Assembly: GCA_016584495.1 (NCBI GenBank)
Contig: WAID01000007.1
Location: forward strand, 2,776,001-2,840,000
Length of the DNA: 64,000 nucleotides
Reading direction: 5' to 3'
Origin: Celoporthe dispersa
Lineage: Eukaryota; Ascomycota; Sordariomycetes; Diaporthales; Cryphonectriaceae
Part shown: positions 11,268 to 23,149 of the stretch, piece by piece
Numbering within the stretch: position 1 is the stretch's first letter
Layout: every line of letters begins with the position of its first letter
Translations under genes and position numbers: made by a program
The notes under the pieces: model-generated
Database searches by the model: none
What the model was told of the DNA's origin: nothing
What the model saw: the letters and a program-made list of their open reading frames with translations, nothing else

Positions 11268-11808
11268 TTTTGGTGTGGTGTGTGTTCTGAGAATCACTTA
11301 GCACCAGTATCATAACTGAAGATATGAGGACACAGACATGCAGCAGTAGTCTGAGAGTATAGGTTTGAAATAGATAAATTTCATAGAGGAGAATATTTGC
11401 TTTTCAAGAGGCTGTCGTTTATGCCCACAGTCACCAAGCATGCGGTAGAGTCATAGCAGTTGTTGAGGTGGGTCCTGCTGATTCAGCTGTGCCAGAACGG
11501 TGGTTGCATCCCTGCAACTTTGAACTTCATTTTCTCGATGACTGTTTCTACTGACATCTTCTTCTCAGTCTCTACAACAGCCTCAGCAATCCTTGCAACA
11601 TACCCTTCTTCTTTTGGGCACAGCTTTTATCCACTTTATTCAGAGCTGTAATGACCTGATCGATTTATTGACCTTCGGCGCGCCAGGTCAACGGGATACT
11701 CGCCACCACCTAGTGGCGACCGACGCCTCTGCCTAGAGCTACAAAACCAAACCTGTCGCGCCTCGAAAACCCCTCCACAAGAACTTGACAATCTACACCG
11801 CCGTCAAA
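11268..11808. promoter_or_regulatory. Divergent intergenic region upstream of BRR2 and the coiled-coil gene
   Basis: About 540 bp with no supported gene. The BRR2 side contains CT-rich sequence and a conventional leader ending GTCAAAATG. No specific factor site could be assigned. Confidence 0.4.
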
Positions 11809-14800
11809 ATGTCTGGCGACAACTACCAGCGCGATGTGTCGCAGTACAAGTACTCGGCGATGTCCAACCTGGTCCTCCAGGCGGACCGCCGGTTCGTGAC
11901 GCGACGGACGGACGAAGCAACTGGCGACCCAGAATCGTTGGCCGGACGTCTCTCGATCACGGATATGGGCGCACGCGTCGCTCGCGATTCTGCGCCGAGA
12001 CAGAAGAAGTCGAACCTGCCGGCTGTGGAGAGGGGCAACGTCCGTGAGGGCGAGGATATCCTGCGGCAGCAGCAGAAGAAAAAAGGGCGCGGATCTGTCG
12101 AGAGGAGGAGGCATCCTGTCAGGGGCTGACGCCCTGGTAGAAGGACTCCGGTACAGACCGCGGACCCAGGCGACAAGAGCGACATTTGACCTGATCTTGA
12201 CCATCGTGGCCAACAATCTTGGCGATGTACCGCAGGAGGTGGTGCGCAGTGCTGCTGATGCAACACTGGAGTACCTCAAGGATGAGGATCTGAAAGATTT
12301 CGATAAGAAGAAGGAGGTTGACGACCTCCTCGGGGTCACGTTGAGTCCCAAGGAGTTTAACGAGCTCATGAATCTGGGCAAGAAGATCACGGACTTCGAC
12401 GCAGAAGATGACGACGAGGAGATGGCAGCTGCTGAGGATGAGGGTGAGATCGACGACCGTCAAGGTGTCGCCGTTGCATTCGAAGATGAGGACGAGGACG
12501 GTGATGGCATTGTCGACGAGGTTCGTGAGGATTCTTCCGAAGACGAAGACGAAGAAGATCGCCCAGGCCTCGAGGAGGAAGCAGCAGCCGGCAGCGCCGG
12601 CGAGGATAGAGACGAAGAAGAGGCAGGTTTAGCCGATGGAGATGCCATGATCATCGACTCGGCTCCAGCACGTGGCATGGCGCAGAAGAAAACCAACGAC
12701 GCCAATTACATACCCGCATTCCAGATTGATGCCTTCTGGCTGCAGCGACAAATAGGACGGCTCTATCCTGATGCTCATATACAACATGACAAGACCATCC
12801 AGGCTCTTCACATCCTGTCTGGAGAGCCAGATGAGGAGGGTGGTGACGAAAAACAACTCAGAGAGATCGAAAATGATCTCATGGAGCTGTTCGACTACGA
12901 GCACCATGAGGTCGTGCAGCAGCTCATCGCAAACAGAGAGAAGGTCGTGTGGCTTACAAGACTGGCTCGCGCCGAGAATGCACAAGCACGTGAGATCGTC
13001 GAGCGCGAAATGGCTTCCGAGGGCTTGCAGTGGATCCTCGATGAGCTTCGTGGTAAGACTGGCGAAGAGAAGAAGGGCAAGCTGGAGATCAAGATGGACA
13101 TCGACAAGGCCGAGTTCAAGGAAGAGGTGAAGCCGGAACGTCCAGAGCCTCACTTAATCGGCGGGCTGCAACCGAAGAAGCTGATCAATCTGGACAATCT
13201 CATCTTTGACCAAGGAAATCACCTGATGACAAACCCGAAGGTCAGATTGCCAGAGGGCTCTACGAAACGAGCTGGCAAGGGCTATGAAGAGATCCACGTC
13301 CCGCCTCCTAAGAAGCGCAATGACCCCAGCGATAACCTGATTCCTGTCTCCGAGATGCCGGGGTGGGCTCAGGAGCCTTTCAGCACCGTCAAGTCTCTCA
13401 ACAAGATTCAGTCTAGATGCTATCCAACAGCTTTCGAAGACGATGGAAACATGCTTGTGTGCGCTCCGACAGGGTCCGGAAAGACGAATGTGGCGTTCTT
13501 GGCCATGCTGAGGGAGATTGGCAAGCACAGAGATCCAGAGACGGGCGAGATCGACCTAGATTCCTTCAAGATCGTCAGCATTGCTCCCTTGAAGGCCCTT
13601 GTGCAAGAGCAAGTAGGCAACTTTGGAAAGCGTCTGGAGCCCTATGGGATCAAGGTCTCGGAGTTGACAGGCGATCGTCAACTCACCAAGCAGCAGATCG
13701 CGGAAACCCAGGTCATCGTCACCACGCCCGAGAAGTGGGATGTCATCACCCGAAAGGCGACTGATACTTCTTATACAAATCTTGTGCGTCTGATCTGCAT
13801 TGACGAGATCCATCTTCTTCACGACGATCGTGGGCCTGTCCTTGAGAGCATCGTCAGTCGAACCATCCGAAAGACGGAACAGACAGGCGAGCCGGTGAGA
13901 ATTATCGGCCTGTCAGCTACCCTACCCAACTACCGAGATGTCGGTAGCTTCCTTCGGGTTGATCCCGAGAAGGGCATGTTCCACTTCGACGGCACATACA
14001 GGCCTTGTCCTTTGCGGCAGGAGTTCATTGGTGTCACGGAGAGGAAAGCCATCAAGCAGCTCAAGGTCATGAACGATGTCACATACAACAAAGTTCTGGA
14101 GCACGTGGGCAAGAACAGGAACCAGATGTTGATCTTCGTTCATTCACGGAAAGAAACGGCAAAGACTGCCAAGTACATCCGTGACAAGGCAATGGAGATG
14201 GACACTATCAACCAGATTTTGAAGAGCGACGTCGGCAGTCGCGAGATCCTGCAAGAAGCTTCAGATCAAGCCACTGACAAAGACCTGAAGGACATACTTC
14301 CTTATGGTCTTGGTATCCATCATGCCGGTATGGGCCGCGCAGACAGGACTGATGTTGAAGATCTATTCGCGGATGGACACATACAAGTCCTTGTCTGTAC
14401 AGCAACACTCGCTTGGGGCGTCAATCTGCCCGCACACACCGTCATCATCAAAGGCACGCAGGTCTACTCTCCCGAGAAGGGTAGCTGGGTGGAACTCAGC
14501 CCCCAAGATGTCCTGCAAATGCTGGGCCGTGCTGGACGGCCTCAGTATGATACCTTTGGCGAAGGCATCATCATCACTAGCCAAGGAGAGATGCAGTACT
14601 ACCTGTCTCTCATGAATCAGCAGCTTCCCATCGAGAGTCAACTTGTCAGCCGCTTGGTGGACAATCTCAATGCGGAGGTCGTGCTGGGCAATGTGCGGAC
14701 GCGCGACGAAGGTGTCGACTGGCTGGGCTACACGTATTTGTTCGTGAGAATGCTCAGGTCACCTGGGCTCTACAGTGTCGGTGCTGAGTACGAAGACGAT

Positions 14801-17800
14801 GAGGGTCTGGAGCAAAAGCGGGTCGATCTCATTCATTCTGCGGCACATGTCCTGCGGAAGGCGAACTTGATCAAGTACGACGAGAAGACCGGCAAAATGC
14901 AGGCCACCGAACTCGGGCGGATTGCGTCGCACTATTACATCACTTACGGGTCCATGGAGACGTACAACAACCTCATCCAGCCGTCCATCACCAACATCGA
15001 GCTTTTCCGGGTCTTTTGCGCTGAGTGCCGAGTTCAAGTACATCCCCGTCCGGCAAGAAGAGAAGCTCGAGATCGCAAAATTGTTGACTAGGGTACCAAT
15101 ACCCGTGAAGGAGAGTATCGAAGAGGCGCACTGCAAGATCAATGTGCTTCTCCAAGCGTACATCTCCCGTCTGAGGCTGGACGGCCTGGCCTTGATGGCT
15201 GATATGGTCTACGTCACGCAATCCGCAGGGCGTATCCTGCGGGCGATCTTCGAGATCGCCCTGAAGAAGGGCTGGGCTTCTGTCGCCAAGACGGCCTTGA
15301 ATCTCTGCAAGATGGCGGAGAAGCGAATGTGGCCCACGATGACACCCTTGCGGCAGTTCCACAACTGCCCAAGAGACATTGTTCAGAAGGCAGAGCGGAC
15401 GGAAGTTCCATGGAGCAGCTTTTTCGATCTCGACCCCCCGCGCATGGGCGAGCTTCTGGGAATGCCCAAGGCAGGCCGAACAGTTGTTGGCTTTATCAAC
15501 AAATTCCCAAGAGTCGAGGTGCAAGCACAAATCCAACCCTTGACGAGGTCCATGCTACGCGTCGAGCTGACGATCACGCCTAACTTCGAGTGGGACGAGG
15601 AGATACACGGACTTGCGGAAAGCTTCTGGATCATCGTGGAGGACTGCGATGGTGAGGAGATGTTGTTCCACGACACCTTCCTCCTGCGCAAAGATTACGC
15701 CGAGGCGGAGTCGAATGAGCATGTCGTCGACTTCACTGTCCCCATTGTTGATCCTATGCCCCCTAACTATTTCATTTCTGTCGTTTCTGACCGATGGATG
15801 CACTCCGAGACCAGGATCGCCGTCTCGTTCCAGAAACTCATCCTCCCAGAGAAGTTCCCTCCTCACACCGAGCTTCTCGACCTCCAGCCTCTTCCAGCAT
15901 CCGCTCTGAAGGTCAAAGAGTATGTTGCGCTGTATCCTCAGTGGGACCGCTTCAACAAGATACAGACCCAGACCTTCAATTCCCTTTACTCCACAGATAA
16001 CAATGTCTTTGTGGGAGCGCCGACAGGAAGCGGCAAGACCGTGTGCGCAGAGTTTGCACTTCTCCGCCACTGGTCTCAACCTGATGCTGGACGTGCTGTC
16101 TACGTCGCACCTTTCCAAGAACTTGTGAACATCAGGTTCCAGGACTGGCAGAAGCGTCTTTCCGGTCTAAGAGGCGGCAAGGACATCGTCAAGCTGACTG
16201 GCGAGACTGCAGCCGATCTCAAGCTGCTCGAGCAGGGTGATCTGGTCCTGGCAACCCCAATCCAGTGGGATGTCCTGTCGAGGCAATGGAAGAGGAGAAA
16301 GAACGTGCAGGCCGTCGAGCTCTTCATTGCTGATGAGCTGCAACTCTTGGGCGGCTCTATGGGCTACGTCTACGAGACCATAGTGTCCAGGATGCACTAC
16401 ATCCGCACGCAGACGGAAAAGCCAATGAGGATAGTAGGCCTCGGGGTCTCGCTCGCCAATGCCAGAGATGTAGGCGAATGGATTGACGCCAAGAAGCACG
16501 ACATCTACAACTTCAGCCCACATGTTCGCCCCATTCCCCTGGAGCTCCACATCCAGTCGTACACCATTCCTCATTTCCCGTCTCTCATGCTCGCGATGGC
16601 CAAACCGACATACCTGGCCATTACCCAGATGTCTCCCGACAGGCCCGCCCTGGTCTTTGTTCCTAACCGAAAACAGACACGAGCTACGACGAGAGACATC
16701 CTCACGGCGTGTCTGGCCGAGGACGACGAGGACCGGTTCCTTCACGTCGACGCCCAGCAGATCCGACCCCTCCTCGACCGTGTTCACGAGGAAGCCTTGG
16801 CTGAGGCCCTGTCCCACGGAGTCGGCTACTACCATGAGGCCCTCAGCAACGATGATAAGCGGATCGTTAAGTATCTGTACGACAACGGCGCCATACAGGT
16901 CCTGGTGGCATCTCGTGAAGTCTGCTGGGAGCTCGACTGCACTGCCCACCTCGTCATTGTGATGGGCACCCAATTCTTTGAGGGTCGTGAGCACCGATAC
17001 GTGGACTACCCCATGACCGACGTTCTGCAGATGTTTGGCAAGTCCTTGCGGCCATCGGCGGACGGTCGGGGCCGTGGTGTTCTCATGGTCCCCGGGGTGA
17101 AGAGGGAGTACTACAAGAAGTTTCTCAACGAGGCGCTGCCCGTCGAGTCTCACCTCCACTCGTACCTGCATGATGCTTTCGTCACCGAGATCAGCACCCG
17201 CATGATTGAGTCTGGTGACGATGCCATCAACTGGATGACATTCACGTACTTCTACCGCCGCCTGCTGGCCAACCCGAGCTTCTACAGCCTGCTCGACACC
17301 ACGCAGGACGCGCTCAGCCAGTACCTCTCCGACCTTGTCGAGACGACCCTCAAGGAGCTCGACGAGTCCAAGATCATCGAGTTCGACGAAGAGGATGGCT
17401 CTGTGACCCCTCAGAACGCGGCCATGATCGGTGCTTACTACAACATCTCATACATCACCATGCAGACGTTCCTGCTGTCGCTCAGCGCCCGTACGAAGCT
17501 CAAGGGCATTCTTGAGATCGTCACATCGGCGACCGAGTTCGAGGCCATCCAGATCCGCAGGCACGAGGACAGCCTCCTGCGTCGCATCTACGACCGCGTG
17601 CCGGTCAAGATGTCCCAGCCCGACTTTGACTCGCCACACTTCAAGGCGTTCGTGCTGCTGCAGGCGCACTTCTCCAGGATGCAGCTGCCAATCGACCTGG
17701 CCAAGGACCAAGAGGTCATCCTGACCAAGGTCATCAGCCTGCTCAGCGCGACCGTGGATATCCTCTCCTCGGACGGCCACCTCAACGCCATGAACGCTAT

Positions 17801-18428
17801 GGAGATGTCACAGATGGTGGTCCAGGGCATGTGGGACCGCGACAGCCCGCTCAAGCAGATTCCCCACTTCACCTCGGAGGTCGTCAAGGCGGCCAACGGA
17901 TTCGGCATCAAGGACATCTACGACTTCATGGAGGCGATGAACCCCGAGGAGAACCCTCAGTACGGGGAGCTCATCAAAGCCATGGCCCTGTCCCAGAAGC
18001 AACTGTCCGAGGCCGCCATGTTCACCAACAGCAAGTACCCCGACATCTCCCTCGAGTTTGAGGTCGTGGACCCCGAGAACCTGCACGCGGGCGAACCGGC
18101 GTTCCTCAACATCCAGATCGAGCGCGAGGTGGAGGAGGACGACGAGGTCGACCTGGTGGTCCATGCGCCGTTCTACCCAGCCAAGAAGGCGGAGAACTGG
18201 TGGCTGGTCGTGGGCGACGAGAGCTCGAAGACGCTCCTGGCCATCAAGCGGGTCACGGTGGGGCGCCGGCTGAATATCAAGCTGGAGTTCACGGTGCCCA
18301 GCCCCGGGAAGCACGAGCTGAAGCTCTTCCTGATGAGCGACAGCTATGTCGGGGTGGACCAGGAGCCCGGGTTCGAGGTCACGGTGTCGGAAGGGATGGA
18401 GGTTGACGAGGAGAGCGATGACGAATAG
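11809..18428 (+). CDS. BRR2: Pre-mRNA-splicing helicase BRR2 (two frame breaks in the sequence)
   Basis: U5 snRNP Ski2-like RNA helicase that unwinds U4/U6 during spliceosome activation. Three frames are needed: 11809 to about 12081, about 12085 to 15013, and 15018 to 18428. Each switch skips one base, in the A6 run 12079..12084 and the T4 run 15014..15017. The corrected product is about 2205 residues, the normal Brr2 length, with no introns. Visible in order: YKYSAMSNLVLQ N-terminus, a PWI-like region, N-cassette with APTGSGKT, DEIH and SATLPN, a Sec63 unit, then the C-cassette with GAPTGSGKT but degenerate DELQ and GVSLAN motifs, and a second Sec63 unit. A catalytically weak C-cassette is normal for Brr2. 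The protein is essential in yeast, so the breaks are probably sequence errors. Confidence 0.93.
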
Positions 18429-18691
18429 ACGGGACCTGGGCCAGGGTCGAGCATCGAGCCGAGCGAACGATCGGGCACCGATTCTTCCGACCGTCCCACA
18501 AGGGGGATTTTTTTCCCCCTGTCGCCCAAGGATATATATATTTTTCTCATCCGGAGCAATGGCCAGGAAGAGACTGTGGAAAAAGTAATGGCGTTACAAG
18601 AGGGGTTCAATGGTGTGTGGTCTAGATGCTGCGAGAATTGAGTCTGCCTGAATCAACTTTTTCCCATGAGCTGTGGCCCCGGGGTAGGAGG

Positions 18692-18716
18692 GTGTGTGTG
18701 TGTGTGTGTGTGTGTG
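18692..18716. repeat. (GT)n microsatellite
   Basis: Uninterrupted GT dinucleotide run of 25 bases downstream of BRR2. Confidence 0.95.
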
Positions 18717-19413
18717 GTAATCGTGATGAGATCTGGGAGGACGGCAGCAACGGCAGCGGCGCCAACATCATTCCCACCGCTGATCCGGGCGGGCAAGGGC
18801 GGGCGAGACGAGAAAGGGACGTGCCTTGTCTGGATGGATTTAGCGCCCTGGGCAATATAGCCATGATGATGATGCGCAGCCTGATGCACCAGAGGGGGGC
18901 TCTGCATAGGCAGCCAATGGGATGAGAGGAGAGAGGGAGAGAGAGAGGGAGAGAGCAGGAGGGGGGTAAGAGAGGGGGGGATTGGACCGAGCAGAGAAGG
19001 AAGCTCTTGGCCGAGACTGGTCATGTCAGTTATTGTGTGGGCACGTCAGGGTGCCTGTGAGAGGGGAGTGTGTGTGTGTGCGCCACCTTACTGTAGCTGA
19101 TCTGGAAGGGGGGGGAGGGGGAGGTCCTCAGGGTGCCAGCCAAGGTGGTTGGGATCCTGGAGGGTCAGGTACCCACCCCCAGCTTGGAAGAGATAAAAAA
19201 TAAAAAAAAAAGGAAGAAAAAAAAATAACACACGAGAGAGAGAGAGAGGGATGCGAACGGTCTGCACCCGTAAGAACAGCAGCTACAGCCAGCCCTCCCT
19301 GACCTCCACCTCCCTCTCCGCCTCTCTGTCTCAGCAGACACCCAAGCCTACCAGCAGCCACCTCTCTCTGCCCAGGCAGCTTCTGCCCTCTGCGGTCTGC
19401 CTGCCCCTTCTTC

Positions 19414-19416
<3 letters not shown>

Positions 19417-19446
<30 letters not shown>
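19417..19446. repeat. (CA)n microsatellite
   Basis: Uninterrupted CA repeat of about 30 bases. A looser CA-rich stretch continues to about 19475. Confidence 0.95.
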
Positions 19447-19447
<1 letters not shown>

Positions 19448-19519
19448 CACAGAAAAACACATAGAAACACACACACGTACACGTTCACCCTAACCCTACG
19501 TGCCTGCCACCTTACCTCA

Positions 19520-19523
<4 letters not shown>

Positions 19524-19556
<33 letters not shown>
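19524..19556. repeat. Poly-T tract, 33 bases
   Basis: Homopolymer of 33 T residues upstream of the PWWP gene. Its true length is uncertain given the homopolymer errors elsewhere in the window. Confidence 0.9.
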
Positions 19557-19964
19557 CCCTTCTATGGTTGCTGCTTTCTTGGCCCCAACCAGGGCATCTA
19601 GAACAATCCCAGCCGCTCCCGCCGATAAGTAGAGGCCGAACTGGAGCTCTCAGCACAGAACTCTCGGCCGCCTCTCCAACTTTCTATGCTCAACCCAGCA
19701 CTACCGACCTTAACATTGTTGTCGTCACAGCATTTTTTCTTTTCCCTTCCCCTTCACTTACCCAACCAACCTCCATCCATCATCGGCGCATCACCACTCA
19801 TCAACTTCCATCTTCAATCTCTGCGCACCCCCCATCGACGACGCGATTGACGCGTTCATCCACGTCCGCCTCCAGCCAGACCGAGCTCTTGTGTCCCTCA
19901 ACGCGCCGCCGCGACAGCACGCCGCCACCAGCCGCCACCACCCACCAGCCAAACCAGAACCACC

Positions 19965-22107
19965 ATGTCTGACGAAGCCAGCGCGACTGCTGCGCAGCCC
20001 ATGGAGGTTGACAGCAACACTGCGCCCGCCAAGACGGACGATGCTGCTGCTGCTGCTGCTCCTGCCGAGGAGCCCAAGGCTGCTGCCGCCCCCCAGGACG
20101 AGTCTGGTGAGCCTGCCGAGGAGGAGGAGCAGCATCCCACCAGGGCCGCTGCTGAGAGCTGGTCACCTCTCCTCCCTCTCCTTCCCCTCCACCCCCACAC
20201 CCCCCCCTCCCAAAGAACTGAAGTCTCGCGACGCCGGCACGAGAGCGCTGCTGACCACCGCATCACCCAAGCAGGGCCCGCCGAGAAGCCTGACGTCGAG
20301 ATGAAGGACGCCCCTGACGCCGCCGACACCGCAGGGAGCGCAGCGAAGGAGAGCGAAGACAAGCCGGAGACCACGGACGCCGCGCCACCTGCTGCCAGCG
20401 GTGATGCTGCCGCCGCGACCGCCACACCCAAGAACAAGGCGCCCGCCCGACGGAAGTCGACCGCCGGCGAGAGCGCCAAGGGCAAGAAGCTGAACAAGAA
20501 GGCGAGCAAGGCCGCCATACTGCACACGGATGCCAAGCCTGGCGAGCACTACTTCATAAAGCTGAAGGGCTTCCCGCAGTGGCCATGCATCATCTGCGAC
20601 GAGGACATGCTGCCCCATGCCCTGCTGAAGACCCGCCCCGTCAGCGCCGCGCGTCCCGACGGTCAATACCGTGAGGACTTCGCCGACGGCGGTAAGCGCG
20701 CGGCTGACCGAACTTTCCCCATCATGTACCTCGCCACCAACGAGTTGTGAGTGCTGACCCCCTCCCTCCCCCCCGAGACGCGGCCACTGCCTAGGCTCTC
20801 TCTCGCCGCACACAAGCTGACGGTTCTCCCCCCTCCCCCCTCTCTAGCGGCTGGGTCTCGAACAGGGACCTGATCGACCTCGAGCACGGGAAGGCCATGG
20901 AGCAGGGCAGCGCCAAGACGCGCAAGGATCTGATGCTCGCCCACCAGCTCGCCGAGGAGCGCCACGACCTCGCCTACTACAAGGGCGTCCTGAACCAGTT
21001 CCAGGAGGAGCTCATCGAGAAGCAGAAGGCCGCCGAGGAGAAGCAGAAGGCCGCCGAGGCCAAGGCCGCAGCGGCTGCGACCCCCAAGGCCAGCAGGAAG
21101 AAGGCCAAGGGCGCTGCCGCCGACGAGGATGTCGACATGGAAGACATGGACGACGAGCCCAGCGCAAAGAAGGAGAAGAAGCGCAAGAACCCCCAGGACG
21201 CAGACACCCCCCAGCGCTCTGACCCGGTCAAGAAGCCCAAGATCAAGCTCACGCACAACACCCCCAAGTCCAACGGCGCCGGCGCGAAGGCCGCCAAGGT
21301 GGGCGGCGGCGAGGCAAAGAGCTCCAAGAAGGCCAAGAAGCCCAAGGAGGACTCGGAAGAGCGGCTGCAGACGCCCAAGGAGCCCGAGATGAGCGCCGAG
21401 GACCGGTTCGAGCGCAAGAAGAAGGAGGTCCTCTTCCTCCGCCACAAGCTCCAGAAGGGGCTCCTCACCAGGGATCAGCAGCCCAAGGAGGAGGAGATGA
21501 AGATGATGTCGGACTACCTGACCAAGCTCGAGGGCTTCCCCGACCTGGAGACCGAGATCATCCGGGTCACCAAGATCAACAAGGTCCTGAAGGCCATGCT
21601 CAAGCTGGACAACATCCCCAAGGAGTCGGACTTTGAGTTCAAGCCCCGCTCGCAGGTCCTGCTCGACAAGTGGAACAAGCTCCTCGCGACAGAGGATGGC
21701 CCCGCCGCCGCCGCCGCCGCCGCACCTGAAGAGGCCAACGGTGTCAACGGCCACAAGACCGAGAAGCCCTCCGCCAAGGCGGAGCCCAAGTCTGCCGTCA
21801 ATGGTGTTGAGAAGGCCGACACCGAGGAGCCCGAGGCTCCCGAGAAGGAGGGCAAGCCCGAGAGCACCAAGGCCGACGTAAAGGAGGCAGGGGACGCCAA
21901 GGTCGAGACGCCTGCTCCCGAGGCGGACTCGGGTTCAAAGAAAGAGGCGGCTTCCAGCGAAGAGAAGCCCGAGGCTGAAGAGGTACGTCATGCTTGAAGA
22001 TTTCTACCGCCGACGACCCCTCGCCCTGCCCTGCATGCCGTTGCGGACCAGGAGCTGACGCGTATCAGGACACCAAGGGCTCCGAGGCCGTGGATGCCAC
22101 TGCTTAG
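19965..22107 (+). CDS. PWWP-domain chromatin protein with LEDGF/TFIIS-N-like domain
   Basis: Model: join(19965..20106, 20275..20746, 20848..21982, 22069..22107), 595 residues. The N-terminal 130 residues are Ala/Glu/Asp-rich. The PWWP domain (about residues 125-225) has HYFIKLKGFPQWPCIICDEDMLP and then the hydrophobic FPIMYLATNEFGWV, with the second intron inside that segment. A Lys-rich linker follows. At about 380-475 comes a helical domain (FLRHKLQKGLL...YLTKLEGFPDLE...VTKINKVLKAMLKLDNIP), resembling the LEDGF integrase-binding / TFIIS N-terminal fold. PWWP domains bind methylated H3K36 nucleosomes, and fungal relatives include NuA3-associated Pdp3. The first intron is 168 nt and in frame, so retention would add 56 residues. 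It is called spliced because of its GTGAGC donor, CTGACC branch and CAG acceptor. Confidence 0.85.
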
Positions 22108-23149
22108 GGCGAGCCATGGTCCATCTCGACCGCCTGCCAGACCAGATCCTTTGGGGGACGACATTGGTCTGCTGAGGATCGAGATCTGGTGGCGTCAAAG
22201 TGTATATTACGTTACCCCCCGCTGTGCTCTTGTTGCACGCGGAGGGAATGCTGAGGCTGCAGGCCATGCGACGACTCTCTCTCGGCTTTTCCTGGCCGAG
22301 TCCCTCACGGGATCAAGGCCGGGCGACCGCGCCAATATTTGTGTTCAGGCAGGGGAAAATCACGGAAGACTCGGGTTTTGTTTTGTTACCTCATGCTATC
22401 GAAATTGAAAATGAATTCGAAGGGAGGTCCAGGGAGGTCAACCTCGGGGCCAGATTTCACACAAGAACTATCCACATGGGGAGGGGTTCTGTATTATGAG
22501 ACCTACCTAGTACGGGGCCCCAGGCTGAGCAACTATGAAAGGGGGTTTGCAGGTTGTTAGAGGTGTTTACGGCATCGTGCTTTTACTTTCGGCAGCGGCA
22601 GGAGGAGGAGAATCAACACGAGAAGAAAACAAAAAAACAAGAAAAACAAAAACAAAAAGAGTGAGAGAGAGAGCCAGAGGAATTCACCGGGATAATGCAG
22701 ATAGCTCGTATCTCATACGATGAATTCAATGACAGAACCTTTATTCATATACTAGAGAGGGGAAAAAAGAGGAAGAAGAGAAAGAAAAAAAAGGCATGTG
22801 TGAGCACTGTGAAGATGTGGGCAGATTGACGGCTACAACATTGGGGATTGAAGGCTTTTCACATGGTAAATTTTCATAATGTTTAGCTGGCTTGTGTGGT
22901 GAACATGTTAGGAAGTGCGTTTCCTGTGCGTGCTGCGATGCGCTGGTTTTTTTACCGTGACTGCGCTGTGTTGTGCTGTGGGATAGGCACTGAGGTAGGC
23001 AGTAATCGAGCTGATCAAGGCCCCCCCCCCCCCCAAAACTCAAGCAAGGGCTGCAGCTGCCTCCAGCCACAGCCGCGCCTTGAGACGCGTTTGACATCTC
23101 TCGACATGCACACATAGTCCTGGCCGCCACACACACAAGTCCCGCGCAG
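22108..23149. other. Spacer between the PWWP gene and ORC3
   Basis: No gene supported. It contains A/G-rich tracts (about 22620-22680 and 22755-22795) and a C12 run at 23023-23034. The last part is the ORC3 promoter. Confidence 0.45.

Larger units (their letters stand above)
18429..19964. other. Microsatellite-rich spacer and CT-rich leader of the PWWP gene
   Basis: About 1.5 kb without a gene. It holds a GT microsatellite, GA-rich tracts (18925-18956 and about 19233-19250), a CA microsatellite and a 33-base T run (listed separately). 19560-19964 is C/T-rich and probably the promoter and 5' UTR of the PWWP gene. Confidence 0.6.

Noticed and set aside
12079..12084. Programmed +1 frameshifting in BRR2
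   Set aside because: No slippery-site logic is shared among the ten breaks, both signs occur, and the sites are simple homopolymers; error is the simpler reading.
19486..19499. CCCTAACCCTA, telomere-like
   Set aside because: Less than two full TTAGGG-type repeats in an internal, gene-flanked position; chance match is adequate.
20663..21754. 363-codon minus-strand Leu-rich frame
   Set aside because: Antisense to the Lys/Glu-rich part of the PWWP protein, which reads as Leu/Phe on the other strand.
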